A stretch of 41,038 bases of DNA from Balneolaceae bacterium (GCA_003559375.1 PWLN01000234.1:1-41038), one strand, 5' to 3'. Positions 27,425-37,541 are shown, numbered from the stretch's first letter. Made by a program: numbers and translations. The notes: a model not told the origin generated them from the letters alone.

Positions 27425-27904
27425 ATGGTAAGGTATGCCCCTGTTTTGCTTTTTCTAATCCCTTTAGTGCTTGCATTGAGCTGTGATAGCGGGCTTGAGC
27501 CTCCACCACCTGATCCCGATCCGGTTGGCGTGATATCGGGAACCGTAACTTATTCCGGCAACTGGCCTCCGGAGAATGAGTTACGAGAACTGATCTTCGT
27601 ACCATTAAAATTTATCCCTTCCGATTTTACACAAGTTTTAAATGAATTCTTACTGGGTAATCTCAAATCCAGTGAACGGCTTGAATTTTATGTTCCGTCA
27701 GACACTTTTTTAGTCACAGAACTGGAAAATGGAGTTTATGTTTACAATATCATAGCCAATCAATATGGACCTGTTGTATTTACAGATTGGCGCCCGCTTG
27801 GGGTATACATCGAAAATGATGGTTTAATTTTTATTGATAATGACACGGTTTTTATCCATATCCATGTAGATTTTGACAACCTGCCACCTTTCCCACCCGA
27901 GTAA
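27425..27904 (+). CDS. Small lipoprotein upstream of the TonB receptor
   Basis: 159 residues. The signal VRYAPVLLFLIPLVLALSC ends in lipobox LALS-C (Cys20), followed by a Pro/Asp-rich stretch (PPPPDPDPVG). The body begins GVISGTVTYSGNWPP, like the first strand of a carboxypeptidase-regulatory-like domain, and is otherwise unfamiliar. The stop lies 6 bases before the TonB-receptor start, so the two form an operon. By analogy with other surface lipoprotein/TonB-receptor pairs it may capture or present the receptor's substrate at the cell surface; nothing in the sequence tells which. Confidence 0.85.
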   Translation: MVRYAPVLLFLIPLVLALSCDSGLEPPPPDPDPVGVISGTVTYSGNWPPENELRELIFVPLKFIPSDFTQVLNEFLLGNLKSSERLEFYVPSDTFLVTELENGVYVYNIIANQYGPVVFTDWRPLGVYIENDGLIFIDNDTVFIHIHVDFDNLPPFPPE

Positions 27905-27910
27905 ACGCCT

Positions 27911-30184
27911 ATGAAACAACTTGCCGGATATTGTTTCTTTTTTCTCTTGATGGTTGCCTGGTTTTGTTGCGGAATCATTCATGCGCAGGATACAGGTGGT
28001 GAATTGAGGGGAACCGTTTTAAGTTCAGGAGGCGAAACATTACCCGGTGTGCATCTTTACATTGCGGAACTCCAGGCTGGCACCGTGACAACCTCTGATG
28101 GTACATATCGTTTCCGTTCCATACCATCAGGCAGTTATTCAATGAGGATATCGATGATGGGTTTTCAAACAGAAATAATCACGATAACAATATCCGCAGG
28201 TGAAACAATGGTTCTTGATATACAACTTGAACCTATCACCTTCCAGTCGGGTGAATTGGTGGTTACAGCTTCAAGGCGCAGCCAGCTTATTGGCAGGGTT
28301 TCGGTAAGCATGAACACCATCACTCCTGCAGAAATAGAATCGAGAAACATCATTTCGCTCAATCAGGCACTGGATTATGTGCCCGGTGTTCAGGTGCTTG
28401 GTAATTCTGTGAATGTGAGGGGTTCCTCCGGATTTACCTATGGTGTGGGAAGCCGGGTGCTTTTACTCGTAGATGGTGTTCCCATGATGGGGCCGGACCA
28501 GGGAGGGATGGATTTTGACGGCTTACCGTTTACCCAAACCCGTCAGATTGAAGTATTAAAAAGCCCCGGATCTGCACTTTATGGAGGTGGTGCGCTCGGG
28601 GGGGTCATCAATGTCATCACAAAAGATTTCCCTGATGAACCCGAAACTACACTCCGGTTTTATGGCGGTGTTTATGAGCCAGTGAAATATGACGTATGGC
28701 ACACATGGAGCGGAGCGTCTGATTACCGCCAATTCAGGGGTATTCTCTTTGGGCATTCACAAAAGGATGGCGACCGATTCGGATTCTGGTTAAGTGGCAG
28801 ATTACACGATAATGCCGGTTACCTGCAAAACAACACTACAGAAGGATTGGAGCTCTATACCAAACTTGGCTGGAATGTGGCCCGTAATATCGATATTTCG
28901 CTTTATAGCAGCGCCAGAAGAAACCGAAATTACCAGTTTCTATATTGGAATGGGTTGAAAGATCCGCTCAGGCCGGGTGAAATACGGTTGCCCGGTGATA
29001 CGGCATCAGGCTCAAACAGGGGGCTTTCCGACCGACTCACCATTTTGCCTGTTTTCACACATAATATCAATCCAAAAATTCAATATTCACTGAAAGGAAG
29101 GCTGTTTGGGGTAGCGTTCCGGCCGATCGACCGGCAGGGGAATGTACGCCCGTCCGACAAGCATAACGTTGGCATTCGTTATGGCGGAGAAGCTCAAATC
29201 AATATTCAGGCTGCTGACCAAATGATTATCACGGCTGGCGGATCCTTTGATGAAAATTACATCCGATCTGATGTATTTGTTGGTGAAGATTCGCTCATGG
29301 TGAGAAATCAGCCTGAAGGTGCCTTGTTTCTGCAGGCCGAATATAACTGGAGCCGCCGTTTAACCACTACTGCCGGTTTTCGTTATGATGCATACCAGGT
29401 ACATACCCTCGATACAGCCACACAATTCAGTCCCAAATTCAGTACATCTTATGCCGCCAATGATTATCTGACTCTGAGAGCATCATTTGGCAGGGGTTTT
29501 CGTGTTCCGAGTGTTGCCGAGCGTTTTTTCAATAATGCCGATTTTTTTCCGCTGGTTTCGAACATCACATTGCAACCGGAAACCAGCACCGGTTATGAGG
29601 CAGGTTTCACCTACATGAGGCCGTTACAAGGCCTGTTCAGCTTTAGAGCTGAGCTCACTGGTTTCTGGAATGAGTACCAGAGCCTGGTTGAGCCGACCTT
29701 TCAATCCGCCTCGGGTTCATTTCAGTTTATTAATTTGACCGAAGCACGCATTCGCGGTGCGGAAGCTGCAATATCTATCACTACTTTTGACCAAAATCAC
29801 CAGCTTTCAACAAGCTATACCTTACTTGATCCGGCAGACCTGGAACTGAATCAGCCACTCGTTTACCGTTCGAAACACCTTCTTCAGATTAGCGGACGAT
29901 CTTTTATTACAAACTGGATGGAAGCAGGCCTTGATTTTCGTACGGCGAGTGCCCCTGAACGTGTTGATACCGATTTTTCCTTCTTTGTAAGTGATGCCGA
30001 ACTCTTCCCGGCTGTATATGTAACGGATGCACGAATGCGGTTCATTAGGTCACAACCCTCTGAGAAGTTCGAGCTGGTTGCCACATTAATGGTCAGAAAT
30101 CTCTTTAATTACTACTACGTTGAACGTCCCGCCATTTTTGCGCCACCGAGAAATTTCCAGATTGTAGTGGAAATGAAGTTTTAG
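27911..30184 (+). CDS. TonB-dependent outer-membrane receptor
   Basis: 757 residues with a signal peptide ending at about FCCGIIHAQ. Residues about 30-110 form a carboxypeptidase-regulatory-like domain (GVHLYIAELQAGTVTTSDGTYRF). The plug follows (LNQALDYVPGVQVLG; VLLLVDGVPMMGPDQGG; IEVLKSPGSALYGGGALGGVINVI), then a 22-strand-type barrel that ends in an aromatic residue (FQIVVEMKF). RASFGRGFRVPSVAERFF is a typical barrel motif of siderophore, cobalamin and metal receptors. There is no SusD gene beside it, so this is not a polysaccharide SusCD pair. The ligand is unknown. It is co-transcribed with the lipoprotein gene just upstream. Confidence 0.94.
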   Translation: MKQLAGYCFFFLLMVAWFCCGIIHAQDTGGELRGTVLSSGGETLPGVHLYIAELQAGTVTTSDGTYRFRSIPSGSYSMRISMMGFQTEIITITISAGETMVLDIQLEPITFQSGELVVTASRRSQLIGRVSVSMNTITPAEIESRNIISLNQALDYVPGVQVLGNSVNVRGSSGFTYGVGSRVLLLVDGVPMMGPDQGGMDFDGLPFTQTRQIEVLKSPGSALYGGGALGGVINVITKDFPDEPETTLRFYGGVYEPVKYDVWHTWSGASDYRQFRGILFGHSQKDGDRFGFWLSGRLHDNAGYLQNNTTEGLELYTKLGWNVARNIDISLYSSARRNRNYQFLYWNGLKDPLRPGEIRLPGDTASGSNRGLSDRLTILPVFTHNINPKIQYSLKGRLFGVAFRPIDRQGNVRPSDKHNVGIRYGGEAQINIQAADQMIITAGGSFDENYIRSDVFVGEDSLMVRNQPEGALFLQAEYNWSRRLTTTAGFRYDAYQVHTLDTATQFSPKFSTSYAANDYLTLRASFGRGFRVPSVAERFFNNADFFPLVSNITLQPETSTGYEAGFTYMRPLQGLFSFRAELTGFWNEYQSLVEPTFQSASGSFQFINLTEARIRGAEAAISITTFDQNHQLSTSYTLLDPADLELNQPLVYRSKHLLQISGRSFITNWMEAGLDFRTASAPERVDTDFSFFVSDAELFPAVYVTDARMRFIRSQPSEKFELVATLMVRNLFNYYYVERPAIFAPPRNFQIVVEMKF

Positions 30185-30565
30185 CAACTATTGGGATACA
30201 GGCACGCTTAGCGCATGCCGCACTTCAAAATACAATTGAGTTATTTGGGTTAAAGAATTTCTTATACCATAATTTTGCTTACAGATACGGCGAGAAAAAA
30301 CTTTAAACCCAAATTATGCATAAGACCAAAAAGACTTCCGAAGTCTTTCAAATTTTTTTTAAATCTTCAATATGTTAACCGATGAAGTTTCCTTTCGATG
30401 CTCTGTAAGACTTCGGAAGTCTAATGCGTAATCCGGGTAAAAAAATAACAGGCCATACCTGATGCTAATGTCTGCAACTCTCTCTATTTTTATGGTATAG
30501 CCAGCCTTTCCGGAAACAATTATAACTCATCTACGTTTTATTGTATAGTTTAATCCAAGAGCCAT
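30185..30565. repeat. Nested inverted-repeat (MITE-like) element in a 381-base gap
   Basis: No gene. Outer arms TATACCATAA (30263-30272) and TTATGGTATA (30490-30499) enclose an inner palindromic pair. AAAGACTTC-C-GAAGTCTTT (30330-30348) reappears as its reverse complement near 30407-30422, and the flanks ACCCAAATTATGCATAAGAC (30307-30326) and its imperfect inverse up to 30438 extend the match. Eight T residues (30353-30360) follow the first palindrome, so it may also end transcription from the TonB gene. The layout resembles a non-autonomous mobile element or an interspersed repeat. Confidence 0.65.
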
Positions 30566-33500
30566 ATGAAATTATTTTTAAAGATACTTGCCGTTCTGCT
30601 TGCAATACTCATCCTGCTTATTGTAGCATTGAATATCTATTTTACTGATGAACGTCTCAAGAATACTATTCTGCCTCATGTGCAGTCTGCCGTTGGCAGT
30701 GAGGTGGAAGTTGATAAAATGTCAATCACATTTTTCAGAACTTTTCCCCGATTTGGCCTGGATATAGACGGATTGCGAATTCCAGATCCTTCAGGTGAAC
30801 CCGTTGCATCCATTGATGAGTTACTGGTTTCTGTTGAGCTTTTTCCGCTAATGCGTAATGAATTATCTGTAACCAGGCTATCGGTATCATCGCCAATCGT
30901 CTATTATACTGTTTTTGCAGACTCAACGACTAACATTGACTTTCTTCTGGAAACTGATGAAGAATTAGATGAAGAGAGCACAGAATTTTCAATTTCCATC
31001 CCCGGCTTTACCCTTCGTAATGCTTCTGTTTTTTACAAGGATGAAACAACTAACTCGGCTATTTCATTAGAGCAACTCAACGCTAATATTTCCCTCTTTT
31101 TCGGTGACATTCTTGAGAGCCGTGTGGATGCCGATCTTGGCTCGCTCAATGTAATGATGGACGGTACAAACTATGTTAGCAACCTGTCAATGAGTGTTAA
31201 TCAGACATCAACTCTCGACCTTGAAAATGAGATTCTGGCCTTTACAGAAGGTACAGTTTCCATCAGAGGGCTGGCATTGAATCTTATCGGTTCGGTTTCT
31301 GGATGGAGCGGGGAGGAGATTGCGCTTTCACTGCAATTTGCATCTACATCTGAAAATTTTGGTGAACTTTTGCGGCTCGCACCTCCGGGGTTTGAAGAAT
31401 ATCTTACCGGCTTACAAACCAGGGGATCACTTGTATTTGAGGGTTCTGTTGATGGCGTCTTTTCAGAAGAAAAACTACCCTATTTTGATGTGACTATTGC
31501 TGTTGCAGACGGCTTTCTTCAAAACCCCGATTTACCGCAAGCCATTGAGGACATTCATTTTGAAATTCTGTTCAACAATGAACTGGCCACAATGAGCCAT
31601 TTCAGGGCACGTGCAGGAGTTAACAGTGTAACAGCATCCGGGACAATTGAGCGTCCTTTAGAAGAAGATGCCAACTTTTCTATTGACCTGGACGGAGACA
31701 TTGACCTGTCAACCATAAGCAGTTTTTACCCAATTGACGAACTTGGAATCGAGCGTCTATCAGGCCTGTTAGAAGCAGCCTTACTGGCTACCGGCAGGAT
31801 TGATCAACCTGAAAATGCCACATTTTCAGGTAATTTTCATTTAACAAACGGCTTGCTTAAATACGCAGATGTACCCCGGCCAATTGAACAGATCAACGCG
31901 AGAATTGATGCCACACAAGATCGCATACAAATTGCCGAATCAGGCTTCACTGCTGCGAATAATCAGTTCCTGCTCTCCGGAAATATTCTGAGGCCTCTGG
32001 ATGAAAACCAGAGAACTGTTGATGTGCGAGGCAATATAAATTTCGACCTGGGTACCGTAAAAGAATTCTATCCTATAGATGAAGACACACTGAGAATGCG
32101 CGGGCAACTTATCGCTGAAATCAACCTTCGCGGCAGGCCTGATCCTGACCAGATCGAAACTCTTTTACAACAAAGCACTGTCGAATTTACTAACGGTTAT
32201 CTCGAACATCGCTTACTGGCAAATCCTCTTGAAGACGTAACTTTCCGTGCACGATTAAGCGGACGGCAAATGAGCATCAGCGAAGCAAGGTTCAAAACCG
32301 GTGATAACTCACTGGCAATGCGTGGCAATGTTAACAATTACCTGAGTGATAATGCAGATGTGGACCTGACCTTTGATGGTAATGCAGTTTTCAGCAGTAT
32401 TACATCTTACTACTCCCTGGAGCCCTGGATACAAGAACTTACAGGTGATGCAGTAATGAATCTCAATACACGAGGGCCGGTAAATGATATTTTGCGAATC
32501 GCTTTAAATGGATCACTTGAGGTAAGTAACGTCTCTGCTATCGGTGATTCGATTCCTCTTCCGGTCACTAATTTGTCGGGAAGAATGAACATAACCCCTC
32601 AGACAATGACACTTGAGCGATTCACAATGAACTATGGGGCATCTGACATCAATCTGCAAGGCACGCTTCGTAATTATATGGGCTTTCTTGAGGAAAATGC
32701 TACGGAAGCCAACCGGCCGGCTATCAGCGGCAGTTATCATAGCCGTATGCTCAATATGGATGAAATGATAGATTGGGATGAGGAATCTGATGAACCATTC
32801 CCCATCGATCTACCCAATTTGACTGCCAGTGCTGATGCACGCATCGACAGGCTCAGAATACTTGGCCTTGACATCACTGAAATATCGGGCAGGGGTTCTC
32901 TCACACCAGAAAGAATTAGGATTGAGGAAGCCACTGCAAAGATGTTCGATGGTACTGCCACCGGTAGAATGGACTGGAATGTACCGGATCCGCTGCGAAC
33001 AAATATTCTGTTTCAGGGTCAGCTCCAGGGCCTGCGGGCCGATACATTTTTCCGGGATACAGGCTTTCTTGGGCCAGAAAGCACACTTCATCAATATATT
33101 ACAGGAGAGTTTAGCTCTGAAATCAGGTACACTTCGCAACTTCAACCTGATCTTGAAGTGGACATAACAACAGCTGACGCATCAGGAACATTTGGAATGA
33201 CAAGAGCCAGAATGGAAGGCCACCCTATTCAGCGCCGGATTGCCGAATTCCTCAATGCGCCTGAAATTGAACGTCTTTCACTGGATGAATGGAACGCAAG
33301 ATTCAGTATTAAGGATACCGTGATGACCATTCAGGATTTCTCCATCACCAGTGGAAATCTGGGCATTCAGCTTGACGGAACATTACATATGGTAAACGAC
33401 CGTATTAACTACCGGGCTACACTCCTTTTGCCTGAACGCTTCAAGCGAGGCATTGCTACAGTGATATCCACACGTGCTGCTGATGCCCTGCAGCTTGAAG

Positions 33501-33643
33501 ATGGACGCATGGCCGTACCTGTGAGAATTACGGGCACTACGGCAAACCCTCAGGTACGCCCTGACAGTGAAACCATAGAACAAATAGTGAGAGATGCCGT
33601 ACAGGACGGGGCAAGAGATGTTTTAAGACGACTTTTTAATTAG
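30566..33643 (+). CDS. AsmA-family envelope protein
   Basis: 1025 residues. One N-terminal membrane helix (FLKILAVLLAILILLIVALNIYF) precedes the family start TDERLKNTILPHVQSAVGSEVEVDKMSI and a long chain of beta-strand repeats with recurring GxLxxP and SxxxxGxL patterns. The C-terminal ALQLEDGRMAVPVRITGTTANPQVRPDSE is the AsmA/TamB-type C-terminal motif. AsmA-like proteins span the periplasm as lipid-carrying grooves and help move phospholipids to the outer membrane. Length and single anchor fit that class. It heads a run of envelope genes on the same strand (barrel protein, lgt, LolA-like). Confidence 0.9.
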   Translation: MKLFLKILAVLLAILILLIVALNIYFTDERLKNTILPHVQSAVGSEVEVDKMSITFFRTFPRFGLDIDGLRIPDPSGEPVASIDELLVSVELFPLMRNELSVTRLSVSSPIVYYTVFADSTTNIDFLLETDEELDEESTEFSISIPGFTLRNASVFYKDETTNSAISLEQLNANISLFFGDILESRVDADLGSLNVMMDGTNYVSNLSMSVNQTSTLDLENEILAFTEGTVSIRGLALNLIGSVSGWSGEEIALSLQFASTSENFGELLRLAPPGFEEYLTGLQTRGSLVFEGSVDGVFSEEKLPYFDVTIAVADGFLQNPDLPQAIEDIHFEILFNNELATMSHFRARAGVNSVTASGTIERPLEEDANFSIDLDGDIDLSTISSFYPIDELGIERLSGLLEAALLATGRIDQPENATFSGNFHLTNGLLKYADVPRPIEQINARIDATQDRIQIAESGFTAANNQFLLSGNILRPLDENQRTVDVRGNINFDLGTVKEFYPIDEDTLRMRGQLIAEINLRGRPDPDQIETLLQQSTVEFTNGYLEHRLLANPLEDVTFRARLSGRQMSISEARFKTGDNSLAMRGNVNNYLSDNADVDLTFDGNAVFSSITSYYSLEPWIQELTGDAVMNLNTRGPVNDILRIALNGSLEVSNVSAIGDSIPLPVTNLSGRMNITPQTMTLERFTMNYGASDINLQGTLRNYMGFLEENATEANRPAISGSYHSRMLNMDEMIDWDEESDEPFPIDLPNLTASADARIDRLRILGLDITEISGRGSLTPERIRIEEATAKMFDGTATGRMDWNVPDPLRTNILFQGQLQGLRADTFFRDTGFLGPESTLHQYITGEFSSEIRYTSQLQPDLEVDITTADASGTFGMTRARMEGHPIQRRIAEFLNAPEIERLSLDEWNARFSIKDTVMTIQDFSITSGNLGIQLDGTLHMVNDRINYRATLLLPERFKRGIATVISTRAADALQLEDGRMAVPVRITGTTANPQVRPDSETIEQIVRDAVQDGARDVLRRLFN

Positions 33644-33806
33644 GGTTTGTCAGATATTTATTAATGCTATAATGTGAGATAAATTTATTCTATCATCAAA
33701 ACTGAATGAAAGCATCATTTTTTTCTTACATTTTCTAAAATTTCAAATCAATAATTTTTCTTATACCCTCACCTTTTACAAATTAACTGTTCTGAATGAG
33801 ATTTAA

Positions 33807-34583
33807 ATGATGTATTCGGGGAAAATTCTAAGCATACTTTTTGCTCTTTTTTTATATCATGCAACTCTATTACATGCACAAAATAACGCTGATGCTGATA
33901 AGCTCGCCAGATTCAGTGTAGGGGTAATGGGTAATCTGACAAAAGGCCACATGGGTACTTCTTTACAGACAGACGCTGAGGGTACCTTTGAGTTTCAGGA
34001 GCAATTTAATACAAATCTGGGATTGAATCTTCGCTATGTATTATCCCCGGTATTTGCACTTCAGTCAAATGTTGTGTACGGTAGATTTACCATTTTAAGT
34101 GATTTTTTTGATCAGGATTTACTCTCATTTAAAAACAACTATCTAACTACTTCCATTACTACTCAAATTAGCATTCTTCGCCTGTTTGGAGCTGATGCAA
34201 AAGATTTCAATATGTACAGTAGCTTCGGTTCGGGCTTAATGTTTAATAATATCAATATTGAAACCGACAGACGGGAAATAAACCAGGCTTCGGTTTCTGC
34301 AAATGATCACCCATTTACATCATTTTTCGCTGTCTTGGGAGGAGGTGTAAGATTTAACTTATTGCCCCGGATTGATTCCTTTGCTCAATATGAATACATC
34401 TTATCGAACCGGGATATTATTGATGGGGGTTTTGTTGGAGAACTTCTAAATCTTGGAAGAACAGCTCAAAATTCAAAGGCATGGAGTTCTGTAAAGATTG
34501 GAATACAATTTAAGTTTGGAAAAAGCAGCCGTGATGCTGACTGGACAACGAAGTCACGTATCTCTGAACATGCGAAGTTTTAA
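33807..34583 (+). CDS. Outer-membrane beta-barrel protein (PorT/OmpA-barrel-like)
   Basis: 258 residues. A signal peptide (KILSILFALFLYHATLLHAQ) is followed by alternating amphipathic strands (RFSVGVMGNLTKG, LGLNLRYVLSPVFALQSNVVYG, SFFAVLGGGVRFNLLPRIDSFAQYEYIL, SSVKIGIQFKFG) and the chain ends in Phe. This fits an 8-10-strand outer-membrane barrel of the type common in Bacteroidota and Balneolota. ATG codons at 33807 and 33810 are both usable. Specific function is unknown. Confidence 0.85.
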   Translation: MMYSGKILSILFALFLYHATLLHAQNNADADKLARFSVGVMGNLTKGHMGTSLQTDAEGTFEFQEQFNTNLGLNLRYVLSPVFALQSNVVYGRFTILSDFFDQDLLSFKNNYLTTSITTQISILRLFGADAKDFNMYSSFGSGLMFNNINIETDRREINQASVSANDHPFTSFFAVLGGGVRFNLLPRIDSFAQYEYILSNRDIIDGGFVGELLNLGRTAQNSKAWSSVKIGIQFKFGKSSRDADWTTKSRISEHAKF

Positions 34584-34689
34584 AGTAAAAATACCACTGA
34601 ATCAGTTAAATCAATGAAATCTCAAAAAGAATTTAGTTTGATGCTTTTGTATTTTGATGAATTGTATACTCTAATTTTAAGTTCGCTAC

Positions 34690-35721
34690 ATGAACACTGA
34701 TAATTTCATCGTTTGGGACTTTGACCCGGTTTTATTTTCAATTCCTGAAATTGTACTTCCGTTTTCTATTTCTATTTGGGGACTTTTACTGGCAGCAGTA
34801 ATTTTCTACTTTGGATATCAACAAATAAGACCAAAACCAAAAAAAGGTCAGGAACCTGAACCACCTCCAGCTGTCAAATTCTGGCTCGTTCTTATAGGGT
34901 CGGTCATCATTGGCCAAATACCCTTCCTGTTTATTGATTCACCTTCCCTCAGTAGTTTTGGCCCTCTTGAACCCCGTTGGTATGGCCTCATGTTTGCATT
35001 GGCTTTCATTAGTGGATATATGATTGGTTTCAAAATGTTTAAAGATGCAGGAAGAACACAGGAAGAGCTCGACCGGCTTTTGATTTATGTTCTTGTGGCA
35101 ACGATTATCGGAGCGCGACTCGGGCATGTATTCTTTTACGAGGCAGACTATTACCTGCGCAATATTCATCTGATACCCCAGGTATGGACTGGCGGACTGG
35201 CAAGCCATGGTGCAGCCATAGGCATCATTATTGCCATGTATCTCTATGCACGAAAAACTGCCAAAACCACATTTATGTGGGTGGCCGACCGGGTAGTTCC
35301 TGGAGTAGCAATCGGTGGAATGTTCATCCGTTTTGGAAACTTTTTAAATTCTGAAATTCTCGGCATGCCTACAGACCTGCCCTGGGCTATAATTTTTGCA
35401 AATGTAGACATGTTCCCCCGTCATCCTTCCATGCTCTATGAAGCTTTACTCTGTATCCTTGTTTTATCTGTGCTCGGCTGGATTTACTTTAAATACGATA
35501 AAAAACCACCCGAAGGTTCACTCTTTGGCACTTTTTTAGTCATGCTATTTACAGGTAGATTCTTGATTGAATTTTCAAAAGAAACCCAGGCCGATTTTCT
35601 TGCAGGCGCAGCACTTGATATGGGACAGCTCCTCAGTATTCCATTCGTATTGATTGGCTTATGGCTGCTGCTGAAAAAAGTAAACTGGAAAAAAGCCGGG
35701 GCACCCCTCAAGAGAAAATAG
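34690..35721 (+). CDS. lgt: Prolipoprotein diacylglyceryl transferase
   Basis: 343 residues, somewhat longer than the usual 270-300. Seven or so membrane helices surround the conserved sites: LASHGAAIG with H173 (the essential His-Gly motif) and GGMFIRFGNFLNSEILG with R214 and N217 (the Lgt signature). The enzyme moves diacylglycerol from phosphatidylglycerol to the lipobox cysteine, the first step of lipoprotein maturation. Several lipoproteins encoded in this window would be its substrates. The extra length is a loop after helix 1 (IRPKPKKGQEPEPPP). The DUF5995 gene starts 3 bases after its stop, so the two are co-transcribed. Confidence 0.97.
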   Translation: MNTDNFIVWDFDPVLFSIPEIVLPFSISIWGLLLAAVIFYFGYQQIRPKPKKGQEPEPPPAVKFWLVLIGSVIIGQIPFLFIDSPSLSSFGPLEPRWYGLMFALAFISGYMIGFKMFKDAGRTQEELDRLLIYVLVATIIGARLGHVFFYEADYYLRNIHLIPQVWTGGLASHGAAIGIIIAMYLYARKTAKTTFMWVADRVVPGVAIGGMFIRFGNFLNSEILGMPTDLPWAIIFANVDMFPRHPSMLYEALLCILVLSVLGWIYFKYDKKPPEGSLFGTFLVMLFTGRFLIEFSKETQADFLAGAALDMGQLLSIPFVLIGLWLLLKKVNWKKAGAPLKRK

Positions 35722-35724
35722 TAT

Positions 35725-36528
35725 ATGGCTGATGACATTCAATCACTTCTCAATAATGAATTTACCAGTGCTGAGGATGTAATAAATGTGCTTTCAGCAT
35801 TCGAGAATATCTGCCTTAAAACCGGCGATCTGCGGGGTGTTTTTGCTACTGCTTACCTGCATATAACACGGAATATAAGTGGTGCAATTGAAAACAACGA
35901 GTTCATTAATACCAAGTGGTCTGAAGAATACCTTATCAGATTCGCAAACCTTTATCGGGAAGCGATAATTAATTATGAAACCGGGCAGAATCTGAAGATC
36001 GCCAAATCATGGCAAATTTCGTTTGATCTTGCAAAAGAGAATTCGGGCCTGATAATTCAGCACCTGATGCTTGGAATTAATGCACATATTAACCATGATC
36101 TTGCAATTGCACTCTATGACGTATCCATTGACCCGGAGCGGCAAAATAAGCACCAAGACCATTATCATGTTAATAGTATACTGGAAAGGGCTACAGGAAC
36201 CATGAAAAAAGAAGTAATGGATAAATATGCTCCAATTCTGTCACGACTCGATCGTGCTACAGGTAATATCAGTGATAATATTGCAAATTTCAGCATTCCA
36301 AAAGCGCGTGATCATGCCTGGTCATTTGCTATCGCCCTAACATTAGCAAAAACCGATCAGGAACAGAATGTAATTCGCAAGGCACTTGATGAACAGGCTG
36401 CAGTTCTTGCCAGACTGATTCTTGTTTCACCAACTCGGGATCCTCGCTTAATTAAATCCGTTTCTTTATTAAAAAGATTAGACAATATACTTTCCAGCTT
36501 TAAACGACTTTTCAGAAAAGAGAGATAA
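35725..36528 (+). CDS. DUF5995 family protein
   Basis: 267 residues, no signal peptide or membrane helix, mostly alpha-helical. IIQHLMLGINAHINHDLAIAL is the DUF5995 core motif, with a His/Asn/Asp cluster that could bind a metal or form an active site; FANLYREAI and HAWSFAIALTLA flank it. The family has no proven function. It starts 3 bases after lgt, a coupling worth noting because lgt neighbours often act on lipids or lipoproteins. No terminator is evident after it. Confidence 0.85.
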   Translation: MADDIQSLLNNEFTSAEDVINVLSAFENICLKTGDLRGVFATAYLHITRNISGAIENNEFINTKWSEEYLIRFANLYREAIINYETGQNLKIAKSWQISFDLAKENSGLIIQHLMLGINAHINHDLAIALYDVSIDPERQNKHQDHYHVNSILERATGTMKKEVMDKYAPILSRLDRATGNISDNIANFSIPKARDHAWSFAIALTLAKTDQEQNVIRKALDEQAAVLARLILVSPTRDPRLIKSVSLLKRLDNILSSFKRLFRKER

Positions 36529-36773
36529 TTAAGTGCTTCCTTATTGTTAGTTGAATGACTCATAAAGTATCCTGAATCATTTTTTAATTGCTGTTATCAA
36601 GTTCTCTGAAAATGAGTTGCCATAAAATCGGTTGATAGGCAAATAAAATTTCATCCATTCTAAATCAATATACAATAGTTTGATTCAAAGCGGATCAAAT
36701 GATTGACTTCCTTAAACAATCTTATCGAACGTTTACCTGGTTTTGCACGTTTTCATTGAAATACTCAATATAT

Positions 36774-37541
36774 ATGAAATACCTACTATCAATTTTTCTA
36801 ATTCACATTATTGTACTCAGTGTATCAGCTCAGGATGGAAGTACTGATTCACAACAAGCCAGGACCATTTTTGAAGAACTGGATGAACGCCGCAATTCCA
36901 TTGAAACTGAGAAATCTGTATTAACCATGATGATTACAGATAATCGTGGCCGAACACGAACCAGGACGTTACATTCATGGATAAAAAATTCAGGTAATGA
37001 TACAATGACTTTGATCGTATTTGCTGATCCTGGAAATGTTCGCGGCACCGGATTCCTTTCTTTAAATGAAGGCGGTAACCGTACTCAACGATTATACCTT
37101 CCATCCGTTGGAAGGATACAGGTAATTGGTTCAGCCGAACGCGGCGACCGCTTTATGGGCAGCGACTTCACATACGAAGACCTTGGTGATCAGGATCCTG
37201 ATGAATTTGAATTTGAGTGGCTTGAAACAGGAGAAACACACTACACCATAAGAGCAACTAAGCCCGATTCCGATCAATATGCATTTTTGGAATTTGACAT
37301 TATTAGAGAAATATATGCGCTGAATACAGTGCGATATTATAATAGTGAAGGCGAAGAAATCAAACGACTTGAAGCAGAAGAATTTGAAAAACTGACTGAC
37401 CGGTTATGGAGTCCACGCAAAATGACAATGTATGATCACAGAGAAAACCGTAAGACAGAACTTGCCTGGAGTAACCGGGAAATCAACACCGTAGTAGAAG
37501 ACTGGCGTTTCACTGAAAGAGGATTAAGAAGAGGAATATAG
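36774..37541 (+). CDS. LolA-like outer-membrane lipoprotein-sorting protein
   Basis: 255 residues from ATG 36774, chosen because it opens a clean signal peptide (MKYLLSIFLIHIIVLSVSAQ); an ATG at 36699 would add a 25-residue leader with no such logic. The body matches the LolA_like family (TMMITDNRGRTRTRTLHSWI; TLIVFADPGNVRGTGFLSLNE; RTQRLYLPSVGRIQVIGSAERGDRFMGSDFTYEDL). Members have the half-open LolA barrel fold and are taken to carry lipids or lipoproteins across the periplasm; many sit next to RND-type exporters, which are not seen here. Degenerate GGTTTNN heptamers begin 2 bases after its stop codon. Confidence 0.87.
   Translation: MKYLLSIFLIHIIVLSVSAQDGSTDSQQARTIFEELDERRNSIETEKSVLTMMITDNRGRTRTRTLHSWIKNSGNDTMTLIVFADPGNVRGTGFLSLNEGGNRTQRLYLPSVGRIQVIGSAERGDRFMGSDFTYEDLGDQDPDEFEFEWLETGETHYTIRATKPDSDQYAFLEFDIIREIYALNTVRYYNSEGEEIKRLEAEEFEKLTDRLWSPRKMTMYDHRENRKTELAWSNREINTVVEDWRFTERGLRRGI

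Noticed and set aside
30330-30360. Plain intrinsic terminator for the TonB-receptor gene
   Set aside because: The palindrome plus T8 could terminate, but it is nearly 150 bases after the stop and part of a larger symmetrical element, so it is described as a repeat.
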